Assembly (NCBI RefSeq): GCF_041538065.1
Contig: NZ_JBGORW010000001.1
Span: forward strand, 124,001 to 188,000
Direction of reading: 5' to 3'
From: Leptotrichia hongkongensis
GTDB taxonomy: Bacteria > Fusobacteriota > Fusobacteriia > Fusobacteriales > Leptotrichiaceae
Length of the DNA stretch: 64,000 nucleotides
Shown piece after piece: positions 44,365 to 53,155 of the stretch. Below the pieces are notes generated by a model, which was not told the DNA's origin, ran no database searches, and saw only the letters and a program-made list of their open reading frames with translations. Each line of letters opens with the position of its first letter. Position 1 is the stretch's first letter. Both the position numbers and the translations under genes were made by a program.

Positions 44365-45387
44365 ATGGAAAATATTAATACAGAAAAATTAAAGCTAGAT
44401 AAATTAATAAGAGATTTTGAGAATACAAAATATTTTGGATATATGTTTTTTGTAGAATATGATGGAAAGAAATTTGAATCTTTTGATGAAAATCCTAATA
44501 AAAAGAGTGTTAAGTCAGAATTTAGGAAAGTTCTAGAAAAGAACAAAATCAAGATTTTTAAAGGTATTCAGCAGGCTGGAAGGACTGATGCGAATGTGAG
44601 TGCAAAAGAAAATATTCTTTATATAAATTCCAAAGAGATAATTGCTTTTTCAAAATTAAAATTTTTGGAAACAGAAGGGCTGAAAATCAATAAAATAGGG
44701 AGAACATTGCCATTTCTTGAATTTCCACAAATGATTGAAAAAAGATATTATATTTATGAATATCCAAAAAAACTTAGGAAAAACGATGAAGAGAGAATAA
44801 ATCAGATTTGTAAGAAAGTATCTGGGGAAAAGGATTTTTACGAATTTACTTCAGAAAAGGGAAAAAAATTAAAAAATCATACAAGAGAAATTTTTGTGAA
44901 ATATGAAAATGGTAAGCTGTATTTTGTGGGAGATGGATTTTTGCCGCAGCAGGTGCGGATTATGAGTAATTTTATTTTAAATAATACAAAGTTTGATATT
45001 GAAAAGTTAAATGATGGGAATTTTGAAAATAGGAAATTGGGGATAAAAGATAAACCGCTTGATGGGAAATATTTGACACTTATGAAAGTTGAATTTTCAG
45101 AAAAATTAGAGAAAATCAGTTTTTTTGATGTGAAAAATATTGAAGAATTGATAAATTTGAAAAAGAATAATAATGAAAATTTGGAAACAAGAAATTCTGA
45201 AATCAAAATAGATGATTTGAATGAACAATTAAAAAGCATTGATAAAGTTAGAAAAATTGAGAGAAATAGTTATTTTACGGTATTTTTCGTTGAAAAGAAA
45301 GATAAAGGGGAATTTATTGGGAAAAGAGGGAAAAATATTAGGAAGTTAAAGAAGATTTTTGGGGATATAGTTGTAAAAGAGATTTGA
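44365..45387 (+). CDS. TruA-like pseudouridine synthase with C-terminal KH-like domain
   Basis: 340 residues. The N-terminal ~245 residues are a divergent TruA: YMFFVEYDGKKFESF, the catalytic Asp D75 in QQAGRTDANVSAKEN (canonical GRTDxGVHA), and DGFLPQQVRIMSNFIL, equivalent to the GxGFLxxMVR motif. After a ~50-residue linker, the C-terminus (about 285-340) ends GEFIGKRGKNIRKLKKIFGD, a KH-type GxxG loop (GKRG 319-322). It probably modifies tRNA or another structured RNA, with the KH part adding RNA binding. ATG after AAAGGAT. Whether a normal TruA exists elsewhere cannot be seen. Confidence 0.8.
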   Translation: MENINTEKLKLDKLIRDFENTKYFGYMFFVEYDGKKFESFDENPNKKSVKSEFRKVLEKNKIKIFKGIQQAGRTDANVSAKENILYINSKEIIAFSKLKFLETEGLKINKIGRTLPFLEFPQMIEKRYYIYEYPKKLRKNDEERINQICKKVSGEKDFYEFTSEKGKKLKNHTREIFVKYENGKLYFVGDGFLPQQVRIMSNFILNNTKFDIEKLNDGNFENRKLGIKDKPLDGKYLTLMKVEFSEKLEKISFFDVKNIEELINLKKNNNENLETRNSEIKIDDLNEQLKSIDKVRKIERNSYFTVFFVEKKDKGEFIGKRGKNIRKLKKIFGDIVVKEI

Positions 45388-45559
45388 AAAAATTGAAAAA
45401 TATTTTATAGATTATGTATAAATTTATTGTTTTTAAAAATTTTTAGATACTGTTTATAGAAAAATATTGAATGATGAAATTTGATAGCAGGATATTAACA
45501 TATTTTGTTAGAAAGTGTAGAAAAATAAGAAAAATCAAGATTAGGAAAAGAGTGGAAAA

Positions 45560-45976
45560 ATGTATATAATTAGAAAAGCAATGGAATATTTTAAACCGAA
45601 AATTAACAGGGCTTATATGAATGAGGCTTTGAAAAAATTGACAGAAAAAGAAAAGAAAATATTTTTGGAAATGTCTGATTACGATAAGTTTCATTCGCTT
45701 GAAGTTTATAAAAAAATAAAAAAAACGGAACTGAAAAACAATGAGAAATATTCAAAATTGGCACTTCTGCACGACTGTGGAAAAGAAAATGTGTCGATTA
45801 TAACGAGAGTTTTGCATAAATTAGGATTTAAAACGCAGTTGCGAAATCACGCACAAAGAAGTTTTGAAAAGCTGGAAAAAGTAGATGAAGAAGTAGCGGT
45901 TTTGGCGAAAAATCATCATAATAGAGGTTATTCACAGGAAATGGATGTTTTTCAGAAATGTGATGATGAGAGTTAA
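45560..45976 (+). CDS. HD-domain protein
   Basis: 138 residues. Metal-binding HD superfamily pattern: FHSLEVYKKIK (first His), LALLHDCGKEN (HD pair with following Lys) and NHAQRSFEKL (later His), then a final AKNHHNRG. Predicted small phosphohydrolase; substrate unknown. Lies after the TruA-like gene and just before the Fic gene (36-base gap), same strand. Confidence 0.8.
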   Translation: MYIIRKAMEYFKPKINRAYMNEALKKLTEKEKKIFLEMSDYDKFHSLEVYKKIKKTELKNNEKYSKLALLHDCGKENVSIITRVLHKLGFKTQLRNHAQRSFEKLEKVDEEVAVLAKNHHNRGYSQEMDVFQKCDDES

Positions 45977-46012
45977 GAAATTGATGAAAAATTTTTAGAA
46001 AAGAGTGATTTT

Positions 46013-46681
46013 ATGAAAGACAAGTATAAAATGACATTGGAGGAGAATATTTTTGTTGCGAAAAGAAATATAGTGGATTCAATTTGGAAATCGGCAAATC
46101 TGGAAGGAATAGCTGTAACTTATCCTCAGACAGAAACGATTTTTCAGGGACTGGGAGTTCAGAATATGAAAGTTAAGGATATAAATGCTATTGTTAATTT
46201 AAAACATTCGTGGGAATTTATTTTGGAAAATATTGAATATCCTCTTGATTTAAACTATATTTGCAAAATTAATCAGCTAATTGGGGAGGCAAATGTAAAT
46301 CCTTTTCCAGGACAATTGAGATTTTCTGATGTAAGTATGGGTGGAACAGATTGGAAACCTGAAATTCCAAATAAGGAAAAAGTGAATGATAATTTGAATA
46401 AAATTTTGAAATGTGAAAACTCTGCAACGGAAAAAGCAATAAATTTAATGCTATATCTAATGAGAAGTCAGCTTTTTTATGATGGAAATAAAAGGACAAG
46501 CATGATGACAGCAAATCACGTAATGATTCAAAATGGTTCGGGGATTATTTCTGTACCGATAAAACAGCAAGAGAAATTTCTGGAATTGCTTGTGAAATTT
46601 TATGAAACTAATGATATGAGTGAAATTAAGGAATTAATTTATAATCATTGTATTGATGGGATAAATTTTAAAAGAGAGTAG
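46013..46681 (+). CDS. Fic-domain protein with altered catalytic motif
   Basis: 222 residues. Fic fold with the beta-flap region NPFPGQLRFSDVSMGGTDWK and the core motif QLFYDGNKRTSMM (152-165). The standard motif is HxFxDGNxR; here the catalytic His position is Gln (Q153) while D, G, N and R remain. An inhibitory-helix motif (S/T)xxxE(G/N) occurs near the N-terminus as SANLEG (27-32), as in self-inhibited class II Fic proteins. The nucleotide-transfer activity is therefore doubtful. Ribosome binding site AAGAGTGA. No antitoxin gene beside it. Confidence 0.85.
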   Translation: MKDKYKMTLEENIFVAKRNIVDSIWKSANLEGIAVTYPQTETIFQGLGVQNMKVKDINAIVNLKHSWEFILENIEYPLDLNYICKINQLIGEANVNPFPGQLRFSDVSMGGTDWKPEIPNKEKVNDNLNKILKCENSATEKAINLMLYLMRSQLFYDGNKRTSMMTANHVMIQNGSGIISVPIKQQEKFLELLVKFYETNDMSEIKELIYNHCIDGINFKRE

Positions 46682-46728
46682 AATTTTTGGGAAATAAAAA
46701 ATTATAAAAGAAAGAAAAATAAATAATT

Positions 46729-47709
46729 ATGAATGAAAAATATAAAGTTGAAAATGAATTTGAAGATGAAATAGATGTTGAAAATAATGAAAATGAGGAA
46801 AATATTGTTGTTTTGAATGAGGAGGCTGGGAGCAGGATTGATAAATTTTTGTCGGAAAGGCTCGAGTTGACACGGACACGTATTCAACAGCTTATAAAAG
46901 ATGAAAATATTTTGGTAAATGAAAAAAAAACAAAGCCTGCTTATAAAATTGAAGAAAATGATACAATAAAAGTTGTAATTCCAGAACTGGAAACTGTTGA
47001 AATTAAACCTGAAAACATTGATATTGAAATAATTTATGAAGATAATGATTTGGCAGTTATCAATAAAAAAGCTGGAATTGTCGTACATCCTGCAAATGGA
47101 CATTATTCGGGAACGCTTGTAAATGCAATTTTGTATCACATCAAAGATTTATCAGGAATAAATGGAGAAATCCGTCCTGGCATTGTGCATAGGCTAGATA
47201 AGGACACAAGCGGACTTTTAATAATCGCCAAAAATGACAAATCACATCTAAAATTGTCACAAATGTTTCACGACAAAACTGTAAAAAAAACTTATCTTGC
47301 AATTTTAAAAGGAAAACTAAACCAGAAAAGCGGAAGAATTGTAACACAAATCGGGCGTGATAAAAATGACAGGAAAAAAATGACAGTAATAAATGACTTA
47401 AATTCGGGAAAAACTGCGATTACAAATTATGAAGTAATTTCTCAGACGGAAAAATTTACGCTTGTTAAAGTTCATATTGAAACTGGAAGAACTCATCAAA
47501 TAAGAGTTCACATGAAATATTTAGGATACCCAATTCTAGGCGATAGTGTCTACGGCAGAACAGATACCGAAAAACGCCAAATGCTTCATGCCTACAAACT
47601 GGAATTTGAACATCCAATTACAGAAGAAGAAATCGAATTTATTGCAGAATTGCCAGAAGATTTTGAAAGGGCATTGAAAAAATGTGGGCTAGAATTTGAA
47701 ATTTTTTGA
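46729..47709 (+). CDS. RluD-family 23S rRNA pseudouridine synthase
   Basis: 326 residues. N-terminal S4 RNA-binding domain (about 33-80: SRIDKFLSERLELTRTRIQQ) after an acidic leader, then the RsuA/RluA catalytic core with D157 in IVHRLDKDTSGLLII, VVHPANGH, and TGRTHQIRVHMKYLG. Typical of RluD/YlyB enzymes that modify the large ribosomal subunit. ATG with AAAGAAAG upstream, 47 bases after the Fic gene. Confidence 0.93.
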   Translation: MNEKYKVENEFEDEIDVENNENEENIVVLNEEAGSRIDKFLSERLELTRTRIQQLIKDENILVNEKKTKPAYKIEENDTIKVVIPELETVEIKPENIDIEIIYEDNDLAVINKKAGIVVHPANGHYSGTLVNAILYHIKDLSGINGEIRPGIVHRLDKDTSGLLIIAKNDKSHLKLSQMFHDKTVKKTYLAILKGKLNQKSGRIVTQIGRDKNDRKKMTVINDLNSGKTAITNYEVISQTEKFTLVKVHIETGRTHQIRVHMKYLGYPILGDSVYGRTDTEKRQMLHAYKLEFEHPITEEEIEFIAELPEDFERALKKCGLEFEIF

Positions 47710-47851
47710 TAAATATTCATTCTAATTAAATGAATAATTATAGTTAAGTTAAAAATGTTGAATTATAAGTTATTAGTATTAGATAAATTAATTAGAAATA
47801 TTATTAAGCAAAATTTTGTTAAGAGAAAAAACTAATATAAAATTAATTATC

Positions 47852-48176
47852 ATACTAAACCTTTTTTAGAAATAGGAATAAATTTTTATAATCATTCATC
47901 TAATTACTATGTTTTTTTCTTTTTTATTTTCGTAGGATTGCTCATTGCCGCAAATCCTACAACCTATGGCTAGTCTACGACATTTTTCTGCACTGACAAA
48001 AAACTCGCTATGCTCAGACAGTTTTGCCAGCACAGAAAAATGCTCCGACGGATTAGGTTATGTTAGACTCTGTTTAAAAAATGAAAATTATATCTTAAAT
48101 TTCTTGAAAATATTAGGTTTATATCTTTTATTGGAAAAGTTTATAATAAATTCATTATTTAAATTGGGAATGGTAT
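47852..48176. repeat. Family 2 element, long copy B
   Basis: 325 bases. Left end ATACTAAACC; the right end is worn (GGGAATGGTAT). The core from GTAGGATTGCTCATTGCCGC to GAAAAATGCTCCGACGGATT is almost identical to copy A and in the same orientation. It fills most of the gap between the RluD-type gene and rnhB; its end lies 47 bases before the rnhB start. Confidence 0.8.
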
Positions 48177-48222
48177 CAAATTTTAAGTTTAGAAATATTA
48201 TAAAAAGTAAAGGAATATGCTT

Positions 48223-48840
48223 ATGGATAAAAAAAATGAATTAATGGAATTTGACGAAAAATATAATAAGATTGTTGTTGGGGTTGATGAAGCTGGGAGA
48301 GGGCCTTTGGCAGGGCCAGTCGTGGCTGGAGCTGTAATTGTGATTCAGGATTTTCCGGAATTGCAGGAGATTAACGATTCGAAGAAGTTGACTGAGAAAA
48401 AAAGAGAAAGATTGTTTGAAGCAATAGAAAAAAATTGCATTGTGGGAATCGGAATCGCTTTGGAAAAGGAAATTGATGAAATGAATATTTTGAATGCAAC
48501 ATTTCTTGCAATGCGTCGAGCGATAAATCAAGTGGCTGAAAAATCAGCATTTGATATAGTTCTGGTTGATGGTAACCATTTGATTCGAGAGTATGAAGGA
48601 GACCAGGAATGTATTGTGAAGGGAGACAGCAAGTCGTTAGTCATTGCGACAGCTTCAATTGTGGCAAAGGTTACAAGAGACAGAATGCTTTGTGAGATTG
48701 CAAAGGAATTTCCTGAGTATGAATTTGAGAAACATAAAGGATATGGGACTAAGAAACATAGGGAGATTTTGCTTGAAAAAGGGGCTTGTAAGTATCATAG
48801 AAAGACGTTTTTGAAGAAGATATTGGGAGTAAAAAATTAA
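48223..48840 (+). CDS. rnhB: Ribonuclease HII
   Basis: Cleaves RNA in RNA-DNA hybrids and removes misincorporated ribonucleotides. Acidic active site: D22 and E23 in VVGVDEAGRGPLAGPV, Asp in VLVDGNH, and the later GDSKS segment with VAKVTRDR. About 205 residues. Two ATGs; AAAGGAA is 8 bases from the second (MDKKNEL), which I prefer, and only 2 from the first. In many bacteria yraN follows rnhB directly; here a three-gene cassette separates them. Confidence 0.96.
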   Translation: MDKKNELMEFDEKYNKIVVGVDEAGRGPLAGPVVAGAVIVIQDFPELQEINDSKKLTEKKRERLFEAIEKNCIVGIGIALEKEIDEMNILNATFLAMRRAINQVAEKSAFDIVLVDGNHLIREYEGDQECIVKGDSKSLVIATASIVAKVTRDRMLCEIAKEFPEYEFEKHKGYGTKKHREILLEKGACKYHRKTFLKKILGVKN

Positions 48841-48916
48841 GAATATATAAAATATTATAATCCCTTTATAAAAAACAGTATTTTAAAGAAATTGCAAAGA
48901 TAATTATAACAAATAC

Positions 48917-48944
48917 TTGATTTTATATAATAATATGATAAAAT
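48917..48944 (+). promoter_or_regulatory. Predicted promoter of the HNH/AAA+ cassette
   Basis: TTGATT, 16 bases, TAAAAT, about 65 bases ahead of the first cassette gene. Confidence 0.55.
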
Positions 48945-49007
48945 AATAAAGCATATAAATGAAAAAAATTATTTTTTATTGAATTATAATTAAAAAGGGA
49001 GAAAACA

Positions 49008-50690
49008 ATGGACAGTAAAGAATTTGCGTTTGCACTAAATAGTGAAGAAAACTTTGAGAGTTCTTTTGATTTTGATGAATTAGAGGAAAAATTACAAAGT
49101 CAGTTAAAATTAGAACTATCAGAACTTGAAATTTTAAAAGAAAATCAGAAACAAATAGGAGATCCTGATAATTTGGGTAAAGTTGTAGAGGATGTGATTT
49201 GGGAACAGGTTAATAATCAAATTGCAATTGTAGCAGGAGAAGATTTCATAAAAGAAAATGGTGGGATGACTTTAGATTTAAGAAATGAAGCACATATTCA
49301 GACTACTGAAAATTTTGCAAAAGGAAAAATTGCAAAACATAATACAAAAATTAATTATCAAGAACGTTATGATAATTGGCAGTCAAATTTTAAAAAAGAT
49401 GAAAATGGTAATATAATATACCATACAACTAGAAGTGGAAAAGAGGAAGCAACGTTAGTTGACGGTGCAAGAAAACCTTTTGATAAAGATAGACCAACTG
49501 GTTCTGCTGAAAATAAAACTGATATGGATCATATTTTACCTGCCGCAAAAATTATTCGTGATCCAGCTGCTAATGCACATTTGACCCAAGAAGAGCAAAT
49601 TAGATTTGCGAATAGTGATGAAAATCTTTGTGAAATGAATTTAAGTCAAAATCGTTCAAAAGGTCAAAAAACAATTAGTGAGTGGCTTGATAATCCTAAT
49701 GCCAAAGGTCAAAAGCCCAAAGATATATTCAACATTACAGATGAAGAAGAAAAAAGAATGCGCCAAAATGAAGAAAAAGCTGATAAAGAATATAAAAAAA
49801 CAATAGATGAAGGAGAACAAAAATCTATTGAAACGGGAAAACAGTCTCAAAAAGAAGAGGCTTTTCGTATGGGAGGTAAAGCTCTGAGAGCAGTTGTTAT
49901 GCAATTAATAGCTTCATTTGTAAAAGAAGTAATAGCAAAATTGATTAAATGGTTTAAAACAACAAAAGGAAAGTTTGAAATGCTTTTGGATAGCTTGAAA
50001 GAAGCGATACACTCTTTTGTAGGAAAATTGAAAACACATTTAATAAATGCTGGAAGCACATTATTTAATAATATAGCTACGGCTATTGTTGGACCTGTTT
50101 TTCGTACTTTAAAGCAAGTGTGGATGTTATTAAAACAAGGATGGAAATCTATAAAAGAAGCTATTGACTATATGAAAAATCCAGAAAATAAAAATCAACC
50201 ATTAGGTCGATTAATTTTAGAAATTAGTAAAATAATGACAGTAGGATTAACTGCAGCAGGTGCTATATTATTGGGGGAAGCAATAGAAAAAGGATTATCT
50301 TCAATACCCATATTATTGGTTGAAATACCATTGCTTGGTAGTTTAGCAAATATAATAGGAATTTTTATGGGAGCAGTTGTATCTGGAATTATAGGAGCAA
50401 TAGCAATTAATTTAATTCAGAAGATGATTAAAAATAAATATGAAACGCAAATAGTTGATGAAAAAATAGATAAAAGTAATGAAATATTAAGAATACAGCA
50501 TAAAATAATAAATTTGAATGAAGATAGAGTTGTAGAAACGAAAGAAAGAATAGTTACGAATATAAAAGAAAGACATAAAAATGCTTCAGATTATATAAAA
50601 GATACATTTAATAAAGTATTTGGTGAAAAAAATTCTACTCAAGAGAAAATGGATGAGATTGATTCTCTCCTTGAAGAATTAATGAGATAA
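49008..50690 (+). CDS. HNH-like nuclease-membrane protein, first gene of a three-gene cassette
   Basis: 560 residues, no family that I can name. Layout: acidic helical N-terminus (1-60); a central region with an HNH-like motif, D174-H175 in DMDHILPAAKIIRD followed by ANSDENLCEMNLSQNRSKGQ (201-220) with N206, N211 and N215 as candidate metal or catalytic residues; a charged coiled coil (245-290); amphipathic helices (290-395); three hydrophobic, Gly-rich segments (about 404-425, 432-452, 455-472), likely membrane-inserting; and a C-terminal coiled coil. AAGGGAG before the ATG. The mix of nuclease-like and pore-like parts with an ATPase partner suggests an effector; inference. Confidence 0.7.
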   Translation: MDSKEFAFALNSEENFESSFDFDELEEKLQSQLKLELSELEILKENQKQIGDPDNLGKVVEDVIWEQVNNQIAIVAGEDFIKENGGMTLDLRNEAHIQTTENFAKGKIAKHNTKINYQERYDNWQSNFKKDENGNIIYHTTRSGKEEATLVDGARKPFDKDRPTGSAENKTDMDHILPAAKIIRDPAANAHLTQEEQIRFANSDENLCEMNLSQNRSKGQKTISEWLDNPNAKGQKPKDIFNITDEEEKRMRQNEEKADKEYKKTIDEGEQKSIETGKQSQKEEAFRMGGKALRAVVMQLIASFVKEVIAKLIKWFKTTKGKFEMLLDSLKEAIHSFVGKLKTHLINAGSTLFNNIATAIVGPVFRTLKQVWMLLKQGWKSIKEAIDYMKNPENKNQPLGRLILEISKIMTVGLTAAGAILLGEAIEKGLSSIPILLVEIPLLGSLANIIGIFMGAVVSGIIGAIAINLIQKMIKNKYETQIVDEKIDKSNEILRIQHKIINLNEDRVVETKERIVTNIKERHKNASDYIKDTFNKVFGEKNSTQEKMDEIDSLLEELMR

Positions 50691-50725
50691 TATAATGAAA
50701 ATTTAAAGGAGATTACTTAAACAAT

Positions 50726-51286
50726 ATGGAAAATAAATATGAAACAATGAAAATTGATAAACATAATTTTGAAATTTCAAAAAACAGATTGAAAAAATTT
50801 TCAGAACAAACTAAAACAGATTTAGAGATAGACAAAGTTAGAACAGGAGGAGATCTTTTAGATGTTTGTTCGAAAGGAATTTTTGGTTTTTTTAATCATT
50901 CTGTTACTGGAAAAGAATTAAATGAATTGACAAGCCAAATACAAGAATATCTGATAGATATTAATAAAACTCAAATAAAAATTATAAAAGAATTTAAAGA
51001 AGTCTATAATACTTTTGAATCATTAGATAAAGATTATATTGATAAAATATGTGTTTCTATAAAAGGAATAGAAAAAACTAATGAAAAGATAGAAAGTATA
51101 CTAAAGACACAAAAATTGACTATAGAAGAACTTATAAAATTCAAAAATAAAGTAGAGAATTATAAAATAGATGAAGACTCGGAAATAAAATTAGAAAAAT
51201 TAAAGAAAACGGTTATTATATCGAATATTATTTATGGTATTATTATTCTGATATTATTCTTGTTATTCTTTATAGGAAGTAAATAG
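50726..51286 (+). CDS. Tail-anchored coiled-coil protein, second gene of the cassette
   Basis: 186 residues. A Lys/Glu-rich helical body with long coiled-coil potential (about 60-160), one semi-hydrophobic segment near 42-62 (GGDLLDVCSKGIFGFFNHSV), and a single C-terminal membrane helix (about 163-183) ending GSK, so it should be inserted by its tail with the body in the cytosol. No family recognised. ATG 35 bases after gene 1, with AAGGAGATTA upstream; its stop directly abuts the ATPase ATG. Its membrane tail and the helices of gene 1 suggest that the two meet at the membrane. Confidence 0.65.
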   Translation: MENKYETMKIDKHNFEISKNRLKKFSEQTKTDLEIDKVRTGGDLLDVCSKGIFGFFNHSVTGKELNELTSQIQEYLIDINKTQIKIIKEFKEVYNTFESLDKDYIDKICVSIKGIEKTNEKIESILKTQKLTIEELIKFKNKVENYKIDEDSEIKLEKLKKTVIISNIIYGIIILILFLLFFIGSK

Positions 51287-52378
51287 ATGAGTAAATATAA
51301 AGAAAATTTTTTGAATTATGTTTCTAAACTAGATGCAGTTACTAATTCTAACGGTAAAATTACAAAATATGGAATGTCTATTGCTGGAGAAAATGATAAG
51401 CAAGCAACTATTTTATTGCTAAGAAAAATTTCTAAGATAATAGATTCAAAAGAATTTTCCAAAGAGATAAAAGAAATAGCAAATTTTTTGAAAAAAAGTT
51501 TAGTTGAATATTATGGTTATTTAGAAATAAAAAGAATTTGTAATTCAGACGAAGTAGTAGAAGATACTAGAAGCTTAACGGATTTATTAGAAGAATTGAA
51601 TAATTTGATTGGACTGAAGAATGTTAAATCTAAAGTGAATGATTTGATAATTTATCAAAAAGTTCAAAAGATGAGACAAAAAGAAGGATTAAATGCTGTT
51701 AAAAGCACATTGCATTTATCTTTTACAGGAAATCCTGGCACTGGAAAAACAACTGTTGCTAGAATTATAGGTAGAATTTATAAGCAATTAGGTTTATTAT
51801 CAAAAGGACACTTTATTGAAGTTTCAAGGACAGATTTAATAGCAGGATATCAAGGGCAAACGGCATTAAAGGTAAAAAATGTTATAGAAAAAGCTAAAGG
51901 TGGAGTGTTATTTATTGATGAAGCCTACAGTATAACTGAAAATGAACAAAGTGATTCCTATGGAAGAGAATGCATAACCGAATTAACTAAAGCATTAGAG
52001 GATTATAGAAATGATTTGGTAGTAATTGTTGCTGGGTATTCTGAGCCAATGAAAGACTTTTTTTCTTCAAATCCTGGACTAAAATCCCGTTTTAACACAT
52101 TTATAGAATTTGAAGATTATAATACTAAAGAACTTTTGGAAATATTAATATCAATGTGTAAAAATAATGATTATGATTTGACTGAAAAAGCGAAAGTAAA
52201 ATTAAATGATTTTTTTGAAACAGAATTAGAGAATAAAAAAGAAAATTTTTCAAATGGAAGAATGGTAAGAAATATTTATGATGATTTAGTAATGAATCAT
52301 GCTAGAAGAGTAGTTAATATTCAGAATATTACGAAAGAAGAATTATTATTAATAACTGACTTAGATTTTAAACTTTAA
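51287..52378 (+). CDS. CbxX/CfxQ (SpoVK)-type AAA+ ATPase, third gene of the cassette
   Basis: 363 residues. An N-terminal helical part (1-95) without known match, then a full AAA+ module: LIGLKNVKSKVNDLI, Walker A GNPGTGKTT (148-156), pore-loop-like GYQGQT (187-192), Walker B VLFIDEAY (207-214), sensor 1 VIVAGY (246-251), Arg finger region NPGLKSRF (R268) and the small lid domain with FSNGRMVRN. The CbxX family remodels protein complexes (Rubisco activase, EccA of type VII secretion, SpoVK). Start ATG immediately follows the gene 2 stop, so translation is coupled. Probably acts on one of the two partners. Confidence 0.88.
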   Translation: MSKYKENFLNYVSKLDAVTNSNGKITKYGMSIAGENDKQATILLLRKISKIIDSKEFSKEIKEIANFLKKSLVEYYGYLEIKRICNSDEVVEDTRSLTDLLEELNNLIGLKNVKSKVNDLIIYQKVQKMRQKEGLNAVKSTLHLSFTGNPGTGKTTVARIIGRIYKQLGLLSKGHFIEVSRTDLIAGYQGQTALKVKNVIEKAKGGVLFIDEAYSITENEQSDSYGRECITELTKALEDYRNDLVVIVAGYSEPMKDFFSSNPGLKSRFNTFIEFEDYNTKELLEILISMCKNNDYDLTEKAKVKLNDFFETELENKKENFSNGRMVRNIYDDLVMNHARRVVNIQNITKEELLLITDLDFKL

Positions 52379-52395
52379 AAATAAATATAAATTCA

Positions 52396-52434
52396 AAAAT
52401 GTGTATTAAAAAATTAAGATACACATTTTATTTT
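52396..52434 (+). terminator. Terminator of the HNH/AAA+ cassette
   Basis: Perfect 11-bp stem AAAATGTGTAT / ATACACATTTT, then ATTTT. Confidence 0.85.
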
Positions 52435-52597
52435 GCAATAACATTAGGATTATTTAAGTTAAGAGAATTAAAAAACTAATTAAATTTTCTAGTCTTGAAA
52501 AATAAGTGAAAAATTGGTATCATATAATATAAAATTAAAAGAATAAATATAGATATTTATGATACAATGTAAAAAAGGGGATGGGACAAGAAATAGT

Positions 52598-52945
52598 ATG
52601 AATAAAAGGGAAATAGGGTTTAAGTATGAGAATGTGGCGAAGGAATATTTGATTTTGCAAGGGCTTACGTTTGTTGAGAGTAATTTTTATACCAGGTTTG
52701 GGGAGATTGACTTGATTTTTTTTGAAAAGAAGAGTCAGACGCTGGTGTTTGTGGAAGTCAAATATCGGAAGAATGATTTTTTTGGATCGGCGATTGAGAT
52801 GGTGACGGAGGAGAAGCAGAATAAGATTCTTGCGAGTTCACAAATTTATCTTTTAAAAAAGGAATGGGATAAAAATGTAAGGTATGATATTGTTGGAGTA
52901 AGTCGTGGCTCTAGCAGTATCGAGTGGTTAAAAAATGCGTTTTGA
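52598..52945 (+). CDS. YraN/UPF0102 family endonuclease-fold protein
   Basis: 116 residues from the ATG giving MNKREIGFKYENVAKEYL. Restriction-like fold marks: FGEIDLIF and TLVFVEVKYRK (E-x-K). Ends IEWLKNAF, as in other YraN proteins. The frame is open 13 codons upstream (MIQCKKGDGTRNS) but that start has no ribosome binding site. The stop of a tiny 6-codon ORF (MGQEIV) with a GGGG site overlaps the chosen ATG as ATGA, suggesting coupling. Role of YraN is unclear, linked to DNA uptake or recombination by context. Confidence 0.88.
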   Translation: MNKREIGFKYENVAKEYLILQGLTFVESNFYTRFGEIDLIFFEKKSQTLVFVEVKYRKNDFFGSAIEMVTEEKQNKILASSQIYLLKKEWDKNVRYDIVGVSRGSSSIEWLKNAF

Positions 52946-52954
52946 GGTGATTGT

Positions 52955-53155
52955 ATGAGAAATGATGAGAAATGTTGCAAGTGTGGAGAAGAAATATTTG
53001 AAGTGAAAAAGGTGGCAATTCCTACAAAAAAAGTTGCTGGAACGCAGATTGCCATCGATACATTTTATTTAAAAATATGTAAAAATTGTGGATATACAGA
53101 AATGTACTCAACTAAAATAGTTCAAAAGGTTGAGGATCCAGTTGAGGGATATTAA
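52955..53155 (+). CDS. Small zinc-ribbon protein
   Basis: 66 residues with two Cys pairs: CCKCGEEIF near the N-terminus and ICKNCGYTEMY later, the layout of a zinc ribbon. Contains VAGTQIAIDTFYLKICKNCG. Probably nucleic-acid binding. GAGGTGAT precedes the ATG. Ten bases after yraN and overlapping the start of comF, so part of one operon. Confidence 0.8.
   Translation: MRNDEKCCKCGEEIFEVKKVAIPTKKVAGTQIAIDTFYLKICKNCGYTEMYSTKIVQKVEDPVEGY

Noticed and set aside
43947..48176. Composite transposon formed by family 2 copies A and B
   Set aside because: The enclosed genes (TruA-like, HD, Fic, RluD-type) include no transposase and are mostly housekeeping. Two MITE-like insertions are a simpler reading.
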